Source: Rhodococcus sp. SBT000017
GTDB lineage: Bacteria; Actinomycetota; Actinomycetes; Mycobacteriales; Mycobacteriaceae
Length of the DNA stretch: 64,000 nt
Assembly: GCF_003688915.1 (NCBI RefSeq)
Contig: NZ_REFU01000001.1
Location: 1,736,001 to 1,800,000 of the forward strand
Direction: 5' to 3'
A program made the translations under genes and the position numbers. Under the pieces are notes generated by a model. The model ran no database searches, had not been told where the DNA came from, and saw nothing but the letters and a program-made list of their open reading frames with translations. Positions 38,140 through 48,673 of this stretch are shown in pieces (position 1 is the stretch's first letter; every line of letters begins with the position of its first letter).

Positions 38140-39204
38140 TTACAGCTGTTCTGTCTCGGCGTAGTCCTGCTCGGCACCTTCGGTGTCGCTGAAGGAGCCG
38201 GCGTCGGTGTCACTCCACGTGCCCGTGGTGGCGTCGTAGCCAGGCACGGTGCTCGGATCGAACGACGCGGGGCTGTCCTTGAGGGAGAGGCCGAGCGAAT
38301 GCAGCTTGACCTTCACCTCGTCGATGGACTTCTGCCCGAAGTTACGGATGTCGAGCAGATCGGACTCGGTACGACCAACCAACTCGCCGACGGTGTGAAC
38401 ACCCTCGCGCTTGAGGCAGTTGTAGGACCGGACGGTGAGGTCCAGATCCTCGATGGGGAGTCCGAAGGAAGCAATGTGATCGGCCTCGGCGGGCGAGGGT
38501 CCGATCTCGATGCCTTCTGCTTCGACGTTCAGCTCACGGGCGAGGCCGAAGAGCTCAACCAGGGTCTTGCCCGCCGAAGCGAGCGCGTCCCGCGCGGTGA
38601 TGGAATTCTTGGTCTCCACGTCGAGAACGAGCCGATCGAAGTCGGTGCGCTGTTCGACGCGGGTGGCCTCCACCTTGTAGGTGACCTTGAGCACGGGTGA
38701 GTAGATCGAGTCGACCGGAATACGGCCGATCTCGGCACCCGATGCCTTGTTCTGAACGGCGGGGACGTAGCCGCGACCGCGCTCGACGACGAGCTCGATC
38801 TCCAACTTGCCCTTGTCGTTCAGGGTCGCGATGTGCAGATCCGGGTTGTTCACCGTGACGCCGGCCGGAGGCACGATGTCGCCTGCGGTCACAGCGCCGG
38901 GGCCCTGCTTGCGGACGTACATGGTGACCGGTTCGTCTTCTTCGGAGCTCACCACGAGGCCCTTGAGGTTCAGGATGATGTCGGTGACATCTTCCTTGAC
39001 TCCGGGGACGGTGGTGAATTCGTGGAGGACGCCGTCGATACGGATGCTGGTGACAGCAGCGCCGGGGATCGACGACAGCAGGGTGCGGCGGAGCGAGTTG
39101 CCGAGTGTGTAGCCGAAGCCGGGCTCGAGCGGCTCGATGACGAATTTCGAGCGGTTGTCGGCGATGACCTCTTCGGTCAGCGTCGGGCGCTGTGAAATGA
39201 GCAT
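38140..39204 (-). CDS. rpoA: RNA polymerase alpha subunit
   Basis: 354 residues. The N-terminal dimerisation domain ([23 protein letters not shown]) and the C-terminal DNA/activator-binding domain ([25 protein letters not shown]) are intact and joined by an acidic linker. An extra acidic tail ends YAETEQL. It follows rpsD after 99 bases holding a hairpin. Confidence 0.98.
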   Translation of the reverse strand: MLISQRPTLTEEVIADNRSKFVIEPLEPGFGYTLGNSLRRTLLSSIPGAAVTSIRIDGVLHEFTTVPGVKEDVTDIILNLKGLVVSSEEDEPVTMYVRKQGPGAVTAGDIVPPAGVTVNNPDLHIATLNDKGKLEIELVVERGRGYVPAVQNKASGAEIGRIPVDSIYSPVLKVTYKVEATRVEQRTDFDRLVLDVETKNSITARDALASAGKTLVELFGLARELNVEAEGIEIGPSPAEADHIASFGLPIEDLDLTVRSYNCLKREGVHTVGELVGRTESDLLDIRNFGQKSIDEVKVKLHSLGLSLKDSPASFDPSTVPGYDATTGTWSDTDAGSFSDTEGAEQDYAETEQL

Positions 39205-39260
39205 TGTGTGTTCCTCCTGTACGGGCGTCCGCTATTTGACGCCCACGTGTGGAGGCGAAG

Positions 39261-39295
39261 ACGCATGTGAGCCTCGCGAGGAGACTCACATGCGT
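39261..39295. other. Hairpin between rpsD and rpoA
   Basis: ACGCATGTGAG (39261-39271) pairs perfectly with CTCACATGCGT (39285-39295) around a loop containing the palindrome CCTCGCGAGG. No U tract follows, so it is more likely a processing, attenuation or stability element than a terminator. Confidence 0.65.
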
Positions 39296-39303
39296 GCCGC
39301 GCC

Positions 39304-39909
39304 TTACTTCGAGTAGTACTCGACGATGAGCTGCTCCTGGAGCGGCACATCGATCTGTGCGCGCTCCGGCAACCTGTGAACCAGGATGCGAAGACGGTTG
39401 GGAACGACCTGCAGCCACGGGGCGACGGGACGGTCGCCGTAGCTTTCGCGGGCGATCTGGATCGGCAGCGTCTGTGCCGACTTCTCACGGACGTCGATGA
39501 TGTCGTACTGCGAGACGCGGTAGCTGGGGATGTCGACGCGCTTGTTGTTCACCAGGAAGTGACCGTGCGTGACCAGCTGACGGGCCTGACGACGCGTACG
39601 TGCCAATCCGGCGCGGTAGACGACGTTGTCGAGACGACTCTCGAGGATGGTCAGCAGGTTCTCGCCGGTCTTGCCGACCGTCCTGTTGGCTTCCTTGTAG
39701 TACAGACGGAACTGCTTCTCCATGACGCCGTAGGTGAAGCGAGCCTTCTGCTTCTCCTGCAGCTGAAGCAGGTACTCGCTCTCCTTGATCCGCGCGCGGC
39801 CGTGCTGGCCGGGCGGGTAGGGACGACGCTCGAACGCCTGGTCGCCTCCGACGAGGTCGACGCGCAGACGACGCGACTTGCGGGTGATAGGACCGGTATA
39901 ACGTGCCAT
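39304..39909 (-). CDS. rpsD: 30S ribosomal protein S4
   Basis: 201 residues, with the S4 N-terminal domain and the S4 RNA-binding fold (RLDNVVYRAGLARTRRQARQLVTHGH). No zinc-binding cysteine cluster, so it is the C-minus type. It nucleates 30S assembly and in many bacteria represses its operon. 21 bases after the rpsK stop. Confidence 0.97.
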   Translation of the reverse strand: MARYTGPITRKSRRLRVDLVGGDQAFERRPYPPGQHGRARIKESEYLLQLQEKQKARFTYGVMEKQFRLYYKEANRTVGKTGENLLTILESRLDNVVYRAGLARTRRQARQLVTHGHFLVNNKRVDIPSYRVSQYDIIDVREKSAQTLPIQIARESYGDRPVAPWLQVVPNRLRILVHRLPERAQIDVPLQEQLIVEYYSK

Positions 39910-39930
39910 TTTCTAAACCTTTCCTTCCCG

Positions 39931-40344
39931 CTAGACCCGACGCCGCTTGGGCGGACGGCAGCCGTTGTGCGGCTGAGGGGTGACATCGGAGATGGTGCCG
40001 ACCTCGAGGCCAGCGGCCTGAAGCGAGCGGATCGCGGTCTCACGGCCGGAGCCGGGACCCTTGACGAAGACGTCGACCTTCTTGACGCCGTGCTCCTGTG
40101 CCTTGCGCGCAGCGTTCTCGGCTGCGAGCTGTGCGGCGAACGGAGTCGACTTGCGCGAGCCCTTGAAGCCCACGTGTCCCGAGGACGCCCACGAGATGAC
40201 GTTTCCGGCGGGGTCGGTGATCGACACGATCGTGTTGTTGAACGTGCTCTTGATGTGCGCAGATCCGTGCGGGACGTTCTTCTTGTCCCTGCGACGCGTC
40301 TTCTGCGCCTTCTTCGGACCGGTACCGCGTGCTTTGGGGGGCAT
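39931..40344 (-). CDS. rpsK: 30S ribosomal protein S11
   Basis: 137 residues with the typical [21 protein letters not shown] start of the core and the C-terminal [13 protein letters not shown]. Its ATG overlaps the rpsM stop by one base (TAATG), indicating coupling. Confidence 0.97.
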   Translation of the reverse strand: MPPKARGTGPKKAQKTRRRDKKNVPHGSAHIKSTFNNTIVSITDPAGNVISWASSGHVGFKGSRKSTPFAAQLAAENAARKAQEHGVKKVDVFVKGPGSGRETAIRSLQAAGLEVGTISDVTPQPHNGCRPPKRRRV

Positions 40345-40718
40345 TACTTCGCCTTCTTCTTGCCGGCAATGGTGCGCTTGGGTCCCTTACGGGTACGCGC
40401 ATTGGTCTTGGTGCGCTGTCCACGGACGGGCAGACCACGACGGTGGCGAAGACCCTGGTAGCAGCCGATTTCGATCTTGCGACGGATGTCGGCCTGAACC
40501 TCGCGGCGCAGGTCGCCCTCGACCTTGAGGGACTCGTTGATGTAATCGCTGAGCTTGCGCAGATCGTCGTCGCCGAGATCCTTGCTTCGCAGGTCGGGGC
40601 TGACGCCCGTCGCTGTGAGGATCTCCTTGGAGCGGGTACGGCCGACGCCGTAGATGTAAGTCAGTGCGATCTCCATGCGCTTTTCGCGCGGCAGATCCAC
40701 ACCTGCGAGACGTGCCAT
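40344..40718 (-). CDS. rpsM: 30S ribosomal protein S13
   Basis: 124 residues beginning [26 protein letters not shown], ending with the basic tail [13 protein letters not shown] that reaches the tRNA sites. It forms part of the subunit bridge. It is preceded by a 200-base gap after rpmJ that contains GC-rich inverted repeats but no gene. Confidence 0.97.
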   Translation of the reverse strand: MARLAGVDLPREKRMEIALTYIYGVGRTRSKEILTATGVSPDLRSKDLGDDDLRKLSDYINESLKVEGDLRREVQADIRRKIEIGCYQGLRHRRGLPVRGQRTKTNARTRKGPKRTIAGKKKAK

Positions 40719-40922
40719 GTGGCATTTCCTTTTCTTGTCCGGAGGTCTGCTCCCAGTCCGTCCCCTGTGTCCTTCTCACCGCTGGGGTGTGAAGCGTCTT
40801 TCAACAAACTCAGTGGGGCCCCGGCCTCCGTGCCGGGGGTATGCCGTGACGCGTGTGTCACGGTTGGTGCTGGGAGGTCATCTTCTAGCTGTTGCCAAGC
40901 CGACGTGCGAAAAGCTCGGTGG

Positions 40923-41036
40923 TTATCCCTGACGCTGCTTGTGCCGCAGGTTGTCGCAGATCACCATGACGCGTCCGTTACGACGAATCACCTTGCACTT
41001 TTCGCAGATCTTCTTGACGCTCGGCTGAACCTTCAC
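40923..41036 (-). CDS. rpmJ: 50S ribosomal protein L36
   Basis: 37 residues ([20 protein letters not shown]...), zinc-ribbon type with C11, C14, C27 and H32. Start is GTG 41036, preceded by AGGAG. Too short for usual ORF cut-offs, but unmistakable and in the standard place between infA and rpsM. Confidence 0.95.
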   Translation of the reverse strand: MKVQPSVKKICEKCKVIRRNGRVMVICDNLRHKQRQG

Positions 41037-41125
41037 GTCGTTGATCTCCTGTGTGTAGCTCGGCCCCGCTGCATGCAGTGGATCCGAGCATGGTTCTCCC
41101 CGACCGGACGTGGCCGGGGAAGCTC

Positions 41126-41347
41126 TTACTTGTAGCGGTAAACGATGCGTCCACGCGTGAGGTCGTAGGGCGAAAGCTCTACCACGACGCGATCCTCGGG
41201 AAGGATGCGGATGTAGTGCTGACGCATCTTTCCGCTGATGTGAGCGAGTACCTTGTGGCCGTTTTCGAGCTCAATGCGAAACATCGCATTGGGCAGCGGT
41301 TCGACAACTCGGCCCTCTACCTCGATAGCACCGTCTTTCTTGGCCAT
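41126..41347 (-). CDS. infA: Translation initiation factor IF-1
   Basis: 73 residues, one OB-fold ([30 protein letters not shown]). It binds the A site during initiation. The ATG is at 41347; a longer in-frame extension to 41371 lacks conservation. First gene of the infA-rpmJ-rpsM-rpsK-rpsD-rpoA-rplQ operon. Confidence 0.97.
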   Translation of the reverse strand: MAKKDGAIEVEGRVVEPLPNAMFRIELENGHKVLAHISGKMRQHYIRILPEDRVVVELSPYDLTRGRIVYRYK

Positions 41348-41371
41348 ATCCTCCGCGATCCTGGCTCTCAC

Positions 41372-41693
41372 ACCTGGTTGATTGCATCTGTTTCCGTTAC
41401 CGTGATGCCCACTGACCGACCCGAGTCAACGGGCCGATGTGTCGCCGGAACGGTTCGCAGGCCACCAGGGCACGCGAACATCCGGTACGCAGGGCGCACC
41501 GTCGATCCATGTTACCGGGTAATGCACGTCTGGCCAAATGCGTCCCGCGTCCATGCTCCAGGTCAACGGTTGCCCCAGTTCGATTTCCTGAGCTAACGTT
41601 CTGCTGGGCTGCATCAACAGCCGCACTTCAGGCCGTCCCGCCTGCGCTCGCAGCGGCGGCCATGTCCGCGACGACGACCACAAGGCATCCCTC
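41372..41693. other. 322-bp gap between infA and a glycosyltransferase
   Basis: No gene is supported. A minus-strand ORF across part of it overlaps the glycosyltransferase start and has shadow composition. The region holds the infA promoter (41509-41538) on the minus strand and must hold the plus-strand glycosyltransferase promoter. Confidence 0.5.
41509..41538 (-). promoter_or_regulatory. Predicted infA operon promoter
   Basis: On the minus strand, TTTGGC (41538-41533) and TAACAT (41514-41509) are separated by 18 bases. The ATTTGG -35 context resembles the rpsH and rplN promoters in this window. It would leave a leader of about 155 bases. Confidence 0.5.
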
Positions 41694-42587
41694 TTGAGCT
41701 CAGACACGCGCACCGGCAACCCGGTCGTATCCGTCATCATTCCGGTTCACAACTCCAAGGATGTTCTCGACGACCAACTACGAGCTCTCGCTCGACAGGA
41801 CTACGAGCATCCCTTCACGGTGATCGTCAGCGACAACGGCTCGACCGACGGCCTTCGCGAACACATCGACAACCATTGCCTCCGTGGAGCCCTGGATCTG
41901 AAGTACGTCGATGCTGCGGGACAACCGGGCGCATCGTTCGCACGTAACAGGGGTGCAGACGCCGCCCGCAGCGAACTGCTCGCCTTCTGCGACGCGGACG
42001 ACGCGGTGCACCCGAGCTGGCTCCGGCGCATCGTTGCCGGCCTCGACGAGTACGACCTGGTAGGCACCGGCCTGGAGACCGAGACCCTGAACTCCGCTGC
42101 CACGCGAGCATCGACACCGTTCGCGCCGCCGTCGGATCAGGGCAAGTCGACATACCTACCGTTCGCCATCGGTGCCAGCATGGCGTGCCGCAGATCGACC
42201 TACCGTCAACTCGGCGGCATGCTCGAGTACGTACACGCCAGCGAGGACATGGAGTTCTCGTGGCGCGCACAGCACGCGGGATATCGATTGCACTTCATCG
42301 CCGAACCGCTGGTCTCGTACCGACTGCGCACCGGCCATCGAGAGAACTGGAAGCAGGCAGGCGCTCTGGGGTACGGATCGGCTCACGTGCGCGGCCTCTA
42401 CCGAGTACACGGCTGCCCACCCTTCCGGGCACGCTCGATCTCCATCGCTCTGCTGATGCTCGGCATACGAAACCCGCTACTTCCCACGGCGGTGACCAAG
42501 ATGCCCACTCGGCTCTGGCTACGTCTGGTGGCTGCGCACCTCGGACTGGTCCGCGGGGGTCGGCGCTACGGATCGTTGGCCTGGTGA
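41694..42587 (+). CDS. Family 2 glycosyltransferase (copy 1)
   Basis: 297 residues, GT-A fold. VSVIIPVHNSKDVL opens the nucleotide-sugar domain, VIVSDNGSTDGLREH follows, CDADD carries the DxD metal site (about 100-104), and SEDMEFSWR is the ED-x-x-FSWR acceptor/catalytic motif. No membrane segment is clear. The donor and acceptor are unknown; a cell-envelope glycan role is the usual assumption. TTG 41694 is the only start before the first strand. Convergent with map, two bases apart. A paralogue is at 61159-62064. Confidence 0.88.
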   Translation: MSSDTRTGNPVVSVIIPVHNSKDVLDDQLRALARQDYEHPFTVIVSDNGSTDGLREHIDNHCLRGALDLKYVDAAGQPGASFARNRGADAARSELLAFCDADDAVHPSWLRRIVAGLDEYDLVGTGLETETLNSAATRASTPFAPPSDQGKSTYLPFAIGASMACRRSTYRQLGGMLEYVHASEDMEFSWRAQHAGYRLHFIAEPLVSYRLRTGHRENWKQAGALGYGSAHVRGLYRVHGCPPFRARSISIALLMLGIRNPLLPTAVTKMPTRLWLRLVAAHLGLVRGGRRYGSLAW

Positions 42588-42589
42588 CC

Positions 42590-43387
42590 CTAACTGGGTC
42601 GTAGCGTCAGGATCCGCGGCCCGTCCTCGGTGACGGCAACGGTGTGTTCCCAATGCGCCGACCGGGATCCGTCGGTGGTCACGACCGTCCACCCGTCGTC
42701 GAGGATGTCGGTGTCGTACGTACCGAGGGTCAGCATGGGCTCGATCGCGAGAGTGGACCCGACGACCAGTTCCGGTCCCTTACCCGGCGCGCCCTCGTTC
42801 GCGAGGAACGGGTCCATGTGCATCTCACGGCCGATGCCATGACCGCCGTACCCGTCGACGATTCCGTACTTGCGGCCGTGAGCCTGCTCGGCCGCGTGAG
42901 TTCCGGATTCGATGGCGTGCGAGACGTCGGTGAGCCGGTTGCCGGGAAGCATCGCGGCGATGCCGGCTTCCATCGACAGCCTCGTCGCCTCGCTCAGCAT
43001 CGCATCGGCCTCGATGATGTCGCCGACGCCGAATGTCCAAGCAGAGTCTCCGTGCCAACCGTCGAGAACTGCCCCACAGTCGATGGACACCAGATCGCCT
43101 GCGACAAGGAGTTCGTCTGCCGACGGAATGCCGTGCACCACACGGTCGTTCACCGACGAACAGATACTGCCGGTGAAGCCGTGGTATCCGAGGAACGACG
43201 GCACCGCACCGGCATCACGAATGACCGCCTCGGCCACTCGGTCGAGCTCGAGAGTCGAGACACCGGGCACCGCCGCGTTGCGGACGGCCACCAGAGCAGC
43301 GCCGACGACCGCGCCGGCCGCAGCCATGGCGTCGAGTTCGCCGGCACTGCGGAACGGCACGACCTTGCGTTTACGGCCGAACGCCAT
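42590..43387 (-). CDS. map: Type I methionine aminopeptidase
   Basis: 265 residues, pita-bread fold. It removes initiator Met from new proteins using two metal ions. Ligand motifs are visible: [20 protein letters not shown] (two Asp), GHGIGREMH (His), and the Glu residues in AIEPML and AHWEHTVAV. Lacks an SH3-binding N-terminal extension. Its ATG overlaps the adk stop by one base. Confidence 0.97.
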   Translation of the reverse strand: MAFGRKRKVVPFRSAGELDAMAAAGAVVGAALVAVRNAAVPGVSTLELDRVAEAVIRDAGAVPSFLGYHGFTGSICSSVNDRVVHGIPSADELLVAGDLVSIDCGAVLDGWHGDSAWTFGVGDIIEADAMLSEATRLSMEAGIAAMLPGNRLTDVSHAIESGTHAAEQAHGRKYGIVDGYGGHGIGREMHMDPFLANEGAPGKGPELVVGSTLAIEPMLTLGTYDTDILDDGWTVVTTDGSRSAHWEHTVAVTEDGPRILTLRPS

Positions 43388-43941
43388 TACTTGCCGTGGT
43401 CCTCGATGGACTTCAGCGCGCGAGCGTTGACCTCGTCCACCTCACCGATCGCGTCGACCGTGACGAGTTGACCCTCGTAGTAGTCGAGCAGCGGCGCGGT
43501 CTCGTCCCGGTACACCTTGAGTCGGTTCCGGATGACGTCTTCCTTGTCGTCCTCGCGTCCACGCGAGAGCATCCGTTCGACGACGACATCCTCGTCGACG
43601 ACGAAGGAGAGGACGGCGTCGAGCTTCGCGTTCAGATCCGCCAGGATGCCGACCAGTGCCTCGGCCTGACCCACCGAACGTGGGAAGCCGTCGAGCAGGA
43701 AGCCGTTGACGGCATCGGGCTCGGAGAGGCGACTGCGGACCATGTCGATCGTCAGCTCACTGGGAACCAGGTCGCCTGCATCGAGGTACTTCTTCGCTTC
43801 GAGTCCGAGCGCCGTCTTCTCGCCGATGTTCGCGCGAAACAGGTCGCCGGTCGAGATGTGCGGAACGCCCAGCTTCTCGGACAGGAGGACGGCCTGGGTG
43901 CCTTTGCCGGCACCGGGGGGACCGAGCAGAACAAGTCTCAC
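43387..43941 (-). CDS. adk: Adenylate kinase
   Basis: 184 residues with P-loop [10 protein letters not shown] at 7-16, the AMP-binding [13 protein letters not shown] region and a short LID, the short-type enzyme normal for actinobacteria. It interconverts ATP, ADP and AMP. The GTG start overlaps the secY stop (GTGA). Confidence 0.97.
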   Translation of the reverse strand: MRLVLLGPPGAGKGTQAVLLSEKLGVPHISTGDLFRANIGEKTALGLEAKKYLDAGDLVPSELTIDMVRSRLSEPDAVNGFLLDGFPRSVGQAEALVGILADLNAKLDAVLSFVVDEDVVVERMLSRGREDDKEDVIRNRLKVYRDETAPLLDYYEGQLVTVDAIGEVDEVNARALKSIEDHGK

Positions 43942-45260
43942 TTGAGGAACCCTTCGTAGTTACGCTGCATCAGCTGGCTTTCGATTTGCTTCACGGTATC
44001 CAGGCCCACGCTGACCATGATCAGCACGGCGGTGCCACCGAAGGGGAGGTTCTGTCCTCCACCCGAACTTCCGATGTCGAGGAACAGGTTCGGGAGCACG
44101 GCAATGGTGCCCAGGTAGACCGCGCCCGGCAATGTGATGCGACTGAGGACGTAGTTCAGATAGTCGGCGGTCGGCTTGCCCGGCCGGATGCCAGGGATGA
44201 ACCCGCCGAACTTCTTCATTTCGTCGGCGCGCTCTTCGGGGTTGAACGTGATCGCCACGTAGAAATACGTGAAGAAGACGATCAGACCGAAGAAGATCGC
44301 GATGTACACCGGGTTCGCGGGGTTCACCAGGTACTCGTTGATGATGCGCTGCCACCAACTCGGATCGACCGCGGTGCTCGCCGAGGTGAGCTGGGCGATG
44401 AGGTTGGGCAGGTACAGCAGCGAGGACGCGAAGATCACCGGGATGACGCCGGCCTGGTTGACCTTGAGCGGAAGGTACGTGGACGAGCCGCCGTACATCT
44501 TTCGACCGACCATGCGCTTGGCGTACTGGACGGGAATTCGGCGCTGACCCTGCTCGACGAAGACCACGCCGGTGATGATCAGGAACGCTGCGAAGCAGAC
44601 GAATCCGAACACCAACCCACCGCGGCTCTCGAGGATCGAGTTGCCCTCGGACGGGATGCGCGAGGCGATTCCCGCGAAGATGAGCAGCGACATGCCGTTG
44701 CCGACGCCGCGTTCGGTGATGACCTCACCGAACCACATGACGACGGCTGCACCTGCGGTCATGACGAGCACGATGATGACGAGACCGAAGATGCTCTGGT
44801 CGGCGATGATGTCCTGCTGGCAGCCCTGAAGCAGTTGGCCGCGCGAGGCGAGGGCCACCAGGCCGGTCGCCTGCAGGATGGCCAAGGCGATCGACAGATA
44901 ACGCGTGTACTGCGTCATCTTGGCCTGTCCCGACTGTCCCTCCTTACGGAGTTCCTCGAACTTCGGGATGACGACGGTGAGCAGCTGCACGATGATGCTG
45001 GCGGTGATGTACGGCATGATGCCGATCGCGAACACCGAGAGCTGAAGGAGCGCTCCACCGGAGAACAGGTTGATCAACGAGTAGATGCCGGCCGAGTCTC
45101 CACCGGAGACCTGGTCGATGCATGCTCGGACATTGGCGTAGTCGACACCCGGCGACGGCAGCGTGGCACCGAAGCGATACAGGGCCACCAGACCGAGCGT
45201 GAAGAGGATCTTCCGTCTCAGGTCAGGAGTCCTGAGGGCCGACACGAAGGCGGAAAGCAA
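43938..45260 (-). CDS. secY: Protein translocase subunit SecY
   Basis: 440 residues, ten membrane helices, with typical SecY segments ([28 protein letters not shown] split over the first helix; [29 protein letters not shown]). It forms the Sec channel. The start is TTG 45260, four bases after AGGAGG. A longer open frame to 45314 includes the ribosome binding site and is not used. First gene of secY-adk-map. Confidence 0.97.
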   Translation of the reverse strand: MLSAFVSALRTPDLRRKILFTLGLVALYRFGATLPSPGVDYANVRACIDQVSGGDSAGIYSLINLFSGGALLQLSVFAIGIMPYITASIIVQLLTVVIPKFEELRKEGQSGQAKMTQYTRYLSIALAILQATGLVALASRGQLLQGCQQDIIADQSIFGLVIIVLVMTAGAAVVMWFGEVITERGVGNGMSLLIFAGIASRIPSEGNSILESRGGLVFGFVCFAAFLIITGVVFVEQGQRRIPVQYAKRMVGRKMYGGSSTYLPLKVNQAGVIPVIFASSLLYLPNLIAQLTSASTAVDPSWWQRIINEYLVNPANPVYIAIFFGLIVFFTYFYVAITFNPEERADEMKKFGGFIPGIRPGKPTADYLNYVLSRITLPGAVYLGTIAVLPNLFLDIGSSGGGQNLPFGGTAVLIMVSVGLDTVKQIESQLMQRNYEGFLK

Positions 45261-45575
45261 AGATCCTCCTGGCACGACTGCGTTGACGCTGCGAGTGCTT
45301 CGTCGGGAGCGCAACCGGCGCTCCCGTGAGCCTCACGAGCATGGACTGCAGGCGACATGCATCGCCCGCATCGAAACGAACTTCTGTGAACTCTAGAACT
45401 CTAACAGTGCGTATCGAACCGCCCGACGGTCAGTGTTGGACCCTGTCCGTTCGGTCGACCACGGCACGTGGTGCCGAGGCAACGATGGCCGCAGCTCAGC
45501 TGCGAGAGCTGTGGCTGCGGCCATCGTCACGAACTGCTGGTCGATGCGCTGCTACTCAGCACATCGAACCGATGC
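45261..45575. other. 315-bp gap between rplO and secY
   Basis: No gene is seen. It contains the hairpin at 45483-45526 and an AT-richer part near 45390-45415 with a repeated AACTCTA word, likely the secY promoter area. In M. tuberculosis other genes separate rplO and secY, so the break in the operon is shared. Confidence 0.5.
45483..45526 (-). terminator. Hairpin after rplO
   Basis: CGATGGCCGCAGC (45483-45495) pairs with GCTGCGGCCATCG (45514-45526), a perfect 13-bp stem 50 bases after the rplO stop. Only a short TT follows, so termination may need Rho or be partial. Confidence 0.65.
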
Positions 45576-46019
45576 TCATACCTCGGTTGCAGAACCGCCG
45601 GCAGCGGCGATCTTTTCCTTGGCGGAGCCCGTGAACTTGTTGGCCGAGATCTCGACCTTCACGGTCAGGTTTCCGTCGCCGAGAACCTTGACGGGCTCGT
45701 TCTTGCGAACGGCGCCCTTGGCGATGAGCTCGGGGATACCGATCTGACCGCCCTCGGGGAACAAACGCTCGATGTCGCGCAGGTTCACGACCTGGAACAC
45801 GACACGGTTGCGGTTGGTGAAGCCCTTGAGCTTCGGGAGCCGCATGTGGAGGGGCATCTGGCCACCCTCGAAGCGTGCCGGCACGTTCTTGCGTGCGCCG
45901 GTTCCCTTGGTACCGCGACCTGCGGTCTTGCCACGCTTGCCACCTTCACCACGGCCGACGCGAATCTTCGTCGACTTGGATCCGGCTGCGGGGCGCAGGT
46001 GGTGCAGTTTGATGGTCAT
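45576..46019 (-). CDS. rplO: 50S ribosomal protein L15
   Basis: 147 residues starting [24 protein letters not shown], with the usual Gly-rich N-terminus ([14 protein letters not shown]). It overlaps nothing; two bases separate it from rpmD. Last gene of the spc operon segment. Confidence 0.97.
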   Translation of the reverse strand: MTIKLHHLRPAAGSKSTKIRVGRGEGGKRGKTAGRGTKGTGARKNVPARFEGGQMPLHMRLPKLKGFTNRNRVVFQVVNLRDIERLFPEGGQIGIPELIAKGAVRKNEPVKVLGDGNLTVKVEISANKFTGSAKEKIAAAGGSATEV

Positions 46020-46021
46020 GG

Positions 46022-46201
46022 TTAGACCTCCTCAACAGTTACGAGGTGGCGCACCGTGTTGACCAGTCCGCGGTTCTGCGGGTTGTCCTCGCGGACGACC
46101 GTCTGGCGGATGCCCTTGAGCCCGAGAGTACGCAGGCTGTCACGCTGGTTCGCCTTCTGGCCGATGGTGCTCTTGATCTGGGTGACCTTCAGCTGAGCCA
46201 T
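46022..46201 (-). CDS. rpmD: 50S ribosomal protein L30
   Basis: 59 residues ([21 protein letters not shown]...), too short for usual ORF lists but standard between rpsE and rplO. The ATG overlaps the rpsE stop by one base (TAATG). Confidence 0.95.
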   Translation of the reverse strand: MAQLKVTQIKSTIGQKANQRDSLRTLGLKGIRQTVVREDNPQNRGLVNTVRHLVTVEEV

Positions 46202-46872
46202 TACTTCACCGCTCCTGCCTGTGCGCGTGCGCGCAGCATTCCGGCGGGTGCAACCTCTTCGAGGGTCAGGCCGCGGCGAGCCGCAACTTCCTCGGGACGC
46301 TGCAGACCCTTGAGGGCTGCGACGGTCGCGTGCACGACGTTGATGGCGTTGTCGCTACCGAGCGACTTCGACAGCACGTCGTGGACACCGGCGCACTCCA
46401 GCACGGCACGCACAGCGCCACCGGCGATGACGCCGGTACCGGCGCTGGCCGGACGCAACATGACGACGCCTGCTGCGGCCTCGCCCTGGATGGGGTGCGT
46501 GATGGTGCCGGCGATCATCGGGACGCGGAAGAAGCTCTTGCGAGCCTCCTCGACACCCTTCTGGATGGCCGCGGGAACTTCCTTGGCCTTGCCGTAACCG
46601 ACGCCGACCAGTCCGTTGCCGTCACCGACGATGACGAGGGCGGTGAAGCTGAAGCGTCGACCACCCTTGACCACCTTGGAGACGCGGTTGATCGTGACGA
46701 CCTTCTCGATGAAGTTCGACTTGTCCGCAGCGTTGCCGCCACGGCCGTTGTCACGACGGTCACGACCGCCACCGCGGTTGTCGCCGCGCTGGTTGTTGTC
46801 GCCACCTGCGTTGGGGCCACTGTTCTGTCCGGCGGGGCCGCTTCCGCCGTCACGCCGTTGACGTCCCGGCAT
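46201..46872 (-). CDS. rpsE: 30S ribosomal protein S5
   Basis: 223 residues. A Gly/Asn/Arg-rich N-terminal extension of about 50 residues precedes the S5 core ([32 protein letters not shown]). S5 affects decoding fidelity. The extension is typical of Corynebacteriales. Confidence 0.97.
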   Translation of the reverse strand: MPGRQRRDGGSGPAGQNSGPNAGGDNNQRGDNRGGGRDRRDNGRGGNAADKSNFIEKVVTINRVSKVVKGGRRFSFTALVIVGDGNGLVGVGYGKAKEVPAAIQKGVEEARKSFFRVPMIAGTITHPIQGEAAAGVVMLRPASAGTGVIAGGAVRAVLECAGVHDVLSKSLGSDNAINVVHATVAALKGLQRPEEVAARRGLTLEEVAPAGMLRARAQAGAVK

Positions 46873-46906
46873 CAGGCTGTCCTTCCGTTGTCAGTCATTG
46901 TCATCA

Positions 46907-47323
46907 TCAGAACGTCAACCCGCCTTCACGGGCTGCGTCTGCGAGTGCCGCGATGCGGCCGCTGTAGTTGTTGCCGCCGCGGTCGAACACGACTGCCTCG
47001 ACGCCGGCTGCCTTCGCGCGGCTGGCGATGAGCTCGCCGACCTTCGCGCTGACGGCCTTCTTGTCGCCCTCGAGGGCGCGCACATCGGCTTCGATGCTCG
47101 ACGCGCTGGCCAGCGTGTGGCCGGCGAGATCGTCGATCAACTGCACGTGGATGTGACGCGAGGACCGGTTGACGACCAAGCGGGGACGCTCGGGCGTACC
47201 GGAGATCTTCTTGCGAAGGCGGAAGTGACGACGTGCCTTCGACAGGCGACGCTTCGTCGAGACGTCGGTGCCACGCGGAGTGCGCTTGACGACGTTCGCC
47301 TTGTCTGCTGTTTGCTGGCTCAT
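46907..47323 (-). CDS. rplR: 50S ribosomal protein L18
   Basis: 138 residues, 5S rRNA binding protein ([30 protein letters not shown]). One base separates it from rplF. Confidence 0.97.
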   Translation of the reverse strand: MSQQTADKANVVKRTPRGTDVSTKRRLSKARRHFRLRKKISGTPERPRLVVNRSSRHIHVQLIDDLAGHTLASASSIEADVRALEGDKKAVSAKVGELIASRAKAAGVEAVVFDRGGNNYSGRIAALADAAREGGLTF

Positions 47324-47324
47324 A

Positions 47325-47864
47325 TCACTTACCCGTCTTTCCGACCTTGCGGCGGATCACTTCACCCTCGTAGCGGATGCCCTTGCCCTTGTACGGGTCC
47401 GGACGCCGCAGACGACGAATGTTGGCAGAGATCTGACCGACCTTCTGCTTGTCGATGCCGACAACGGTGAATCGCGTGGGCGACTCGACCGTGAACGTGA
47501 TGCCCTCGGGTGCTTCGATCAGCACGGGATGGCTGTAACCGAGTGCGAACTCGAGGTCCTTGCCCTTGAGTACGACGCGGTAACCGACGCCGTGAATCTC
47601 CATCTTGTTGGTGTAACCGTTGGTGACACCGGTGATGAGGTTCGCGACGAGAGTGCGCGAGAGTCCGTGCAGTGCACGGCTCTTGCGCTCGTCATCGGGC
47701 CGCGTGACGGCGATGGTGCCGTCGTCGGCGCGAGCGATCTGGATGGGCTCGGCGACCGTCAGGCTCAGGGCACCCTTGGGGCCCTTGACCGCAACGTTCT
47801 GGCCGTCGATGGTGATATCGACTCCAGCGGGGACTGGTACCGGCAATTTTCCAATACGTGACAT
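47325..47864 (-). CDS. rplF: 50S ribosomal protein L6
   Basis: 179 residues starting [21 protein letters not shown], ending with the basic [21 protein letters not shown]. It lies near the factor-binding site. 14 bases after the rpsH stop. Confidence 0.97.
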   Translation of the reverse strand: MSRIGKLPVPVPAGVDITIDGQNVAVKGPKGALSLTVAEPIQIARADDGTIAVTRPDDERKSRALHGLSRTLVANLITGVTNGYTNKMEIHGVGYRVVLKGKDLEFALGYSHPVLIEAPEGITFTVESPTRFTVVGIDKQKVGQISANIRRLRRPDPYKGKGIRYEGEVIRRKVGKTGK

Positions 47865-47878
47865 GGTGGTGGCCTCCC

Positions 47879-48277
47879 CTACCAGACGTAGGCGAGGACT
47901 TCTCCGCCCACACCCTGCTTGGCCGCCTGACGCTCCGTGAGCAGACCTGTGGACGTGGAGATGATCGCCACGCCCAGGCCGCCGAGAACCTTGGGCAGAT
48001 TGGTGGATTTTGCGTATACCCGGAGACCGGGCTTGGAGACGCGTCGCACGCCGGCGAGGCTGCGCTCACGGCTCGGGCCGTACTTCAGATCGACGATGAG
48101 GGTCTTGCCCACCTCGGCGTCTTCCGTGCGGTAATCGGAGATGTAGCCCTCGCGCTTGAGGATCTCGGCGATGTTCGCCTTGAGCTTCGAGTGGGGAAGC
48201 TTCACCTCGTCGTGGTACGCCGAATTGGCGTTGCGCAGACGGGTCAAGAAGTCTGCAATTGGATCGGTCATCGTCAT
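47879..48277 (-). CDS. rpsH: 30S ribosomal protein S8
   Basis: 132 residues ([26 protein letters not shown]-terminal [11 protein letters not shown]). In E. coli S8 represses the spc operon. Here it becomes the first gene of its own transcript, because plus-strand genes separate it from rpsN. Confidence 0.97.
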   Translation of the reverse strand: MTMTDPIADFLTRLRNANSAYHDEVKLPHSKLKANIAEILKREGYISDYRTEDAEVGKTLIVDLKYGPSRERSLAGVRRVSKPGLRVYAKSTNLPKVLGGLGVAIISTSTGLLTERQAAKQGVGGEVLAYVW

Positions 48278-48570
48278 GGTGTGACCTGTGCACCTTTCTC
48301 GCAGCGGTTCCCATGCAGCACGCGCGAGCTGGTGCCCCTGGATTCTCGAAAACCCGGCGGGCCTGGCTCGTCACATCGTGGGCCTACAACGAAGTGAACA
48401 TGTCCTGACCGACTGTTGCCGGTCAGGGGTTGCGCTCCAAGCAATGCATCGCTGCACTGCCAGGTGTTTCGAGCTTCCGCATTTCGATGCTGACGTACGG
48501 AGAACTCGAGGTTGCGTTCTGTATTGCAAGGACTCGCGTGCAGGCACGACGAAGCCCGGGCAACCGCTCT

Positions 48571-48599
48571 AGTGTAGGCATCGCACCCCCGAAGACCAA
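48571..48599 (-). promoter_or_regulatory. Predicted rpsH operon promoter
   Basis: On the minus strand, TTGGTC (48599-48594) and TACACT (48576-48571) are 17 bases apart. It closely resembles the rplN promoter (CGATTTGG start, CGGGGGT in the spacer, TACACT). The leader to rpsH would be about 290 bases. Confidence 0.6.
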
Positions 48600-48661
48600 A
48601 TCGCCTTACCATTGTGCGACGGCTCGGGTCCAGTCGGACACCCCGGCGTCCAGTTCTTCGC

Positions 48662-48667
48662 TAACGT
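48662..48667 (+). promoter_or_regulatory. Possible leaderless -10 element of the ligase gene
   Basis: TAACGT lies six bases before the ATG at 48674, the position expected for a leaderless transcript that starts at the A of ATG. No Shine-Dalgarno element precedes the start. Confidence 0.45.
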
Positions 48668-48673
48668 CGGACC

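Larger units (their letters stand above)
48278..48673. other. 396-bp divergent gap between rpsH and the ligase gene
   Basis: No gene is supported. It contains the rpsH promoter (48571-48599), a long rpsH leader, and a probable leaderless promoter for the plus-strand ligase. Confidence 0.55.

Noticed and set aside
41426..41740. 104-residue minus-strand ORF upstream of the glycosyltransferase
   Set aside because: It overlaps the glycosyltransferase start, lies over the infA promoter, and has no ribosome binding site or recognisable domain.
43986..45329. 447-codon frame antisense to secY
   Set aside because: His/Asp/Arg-rich translation typical of the complement of a membrane protein; no homology visible.
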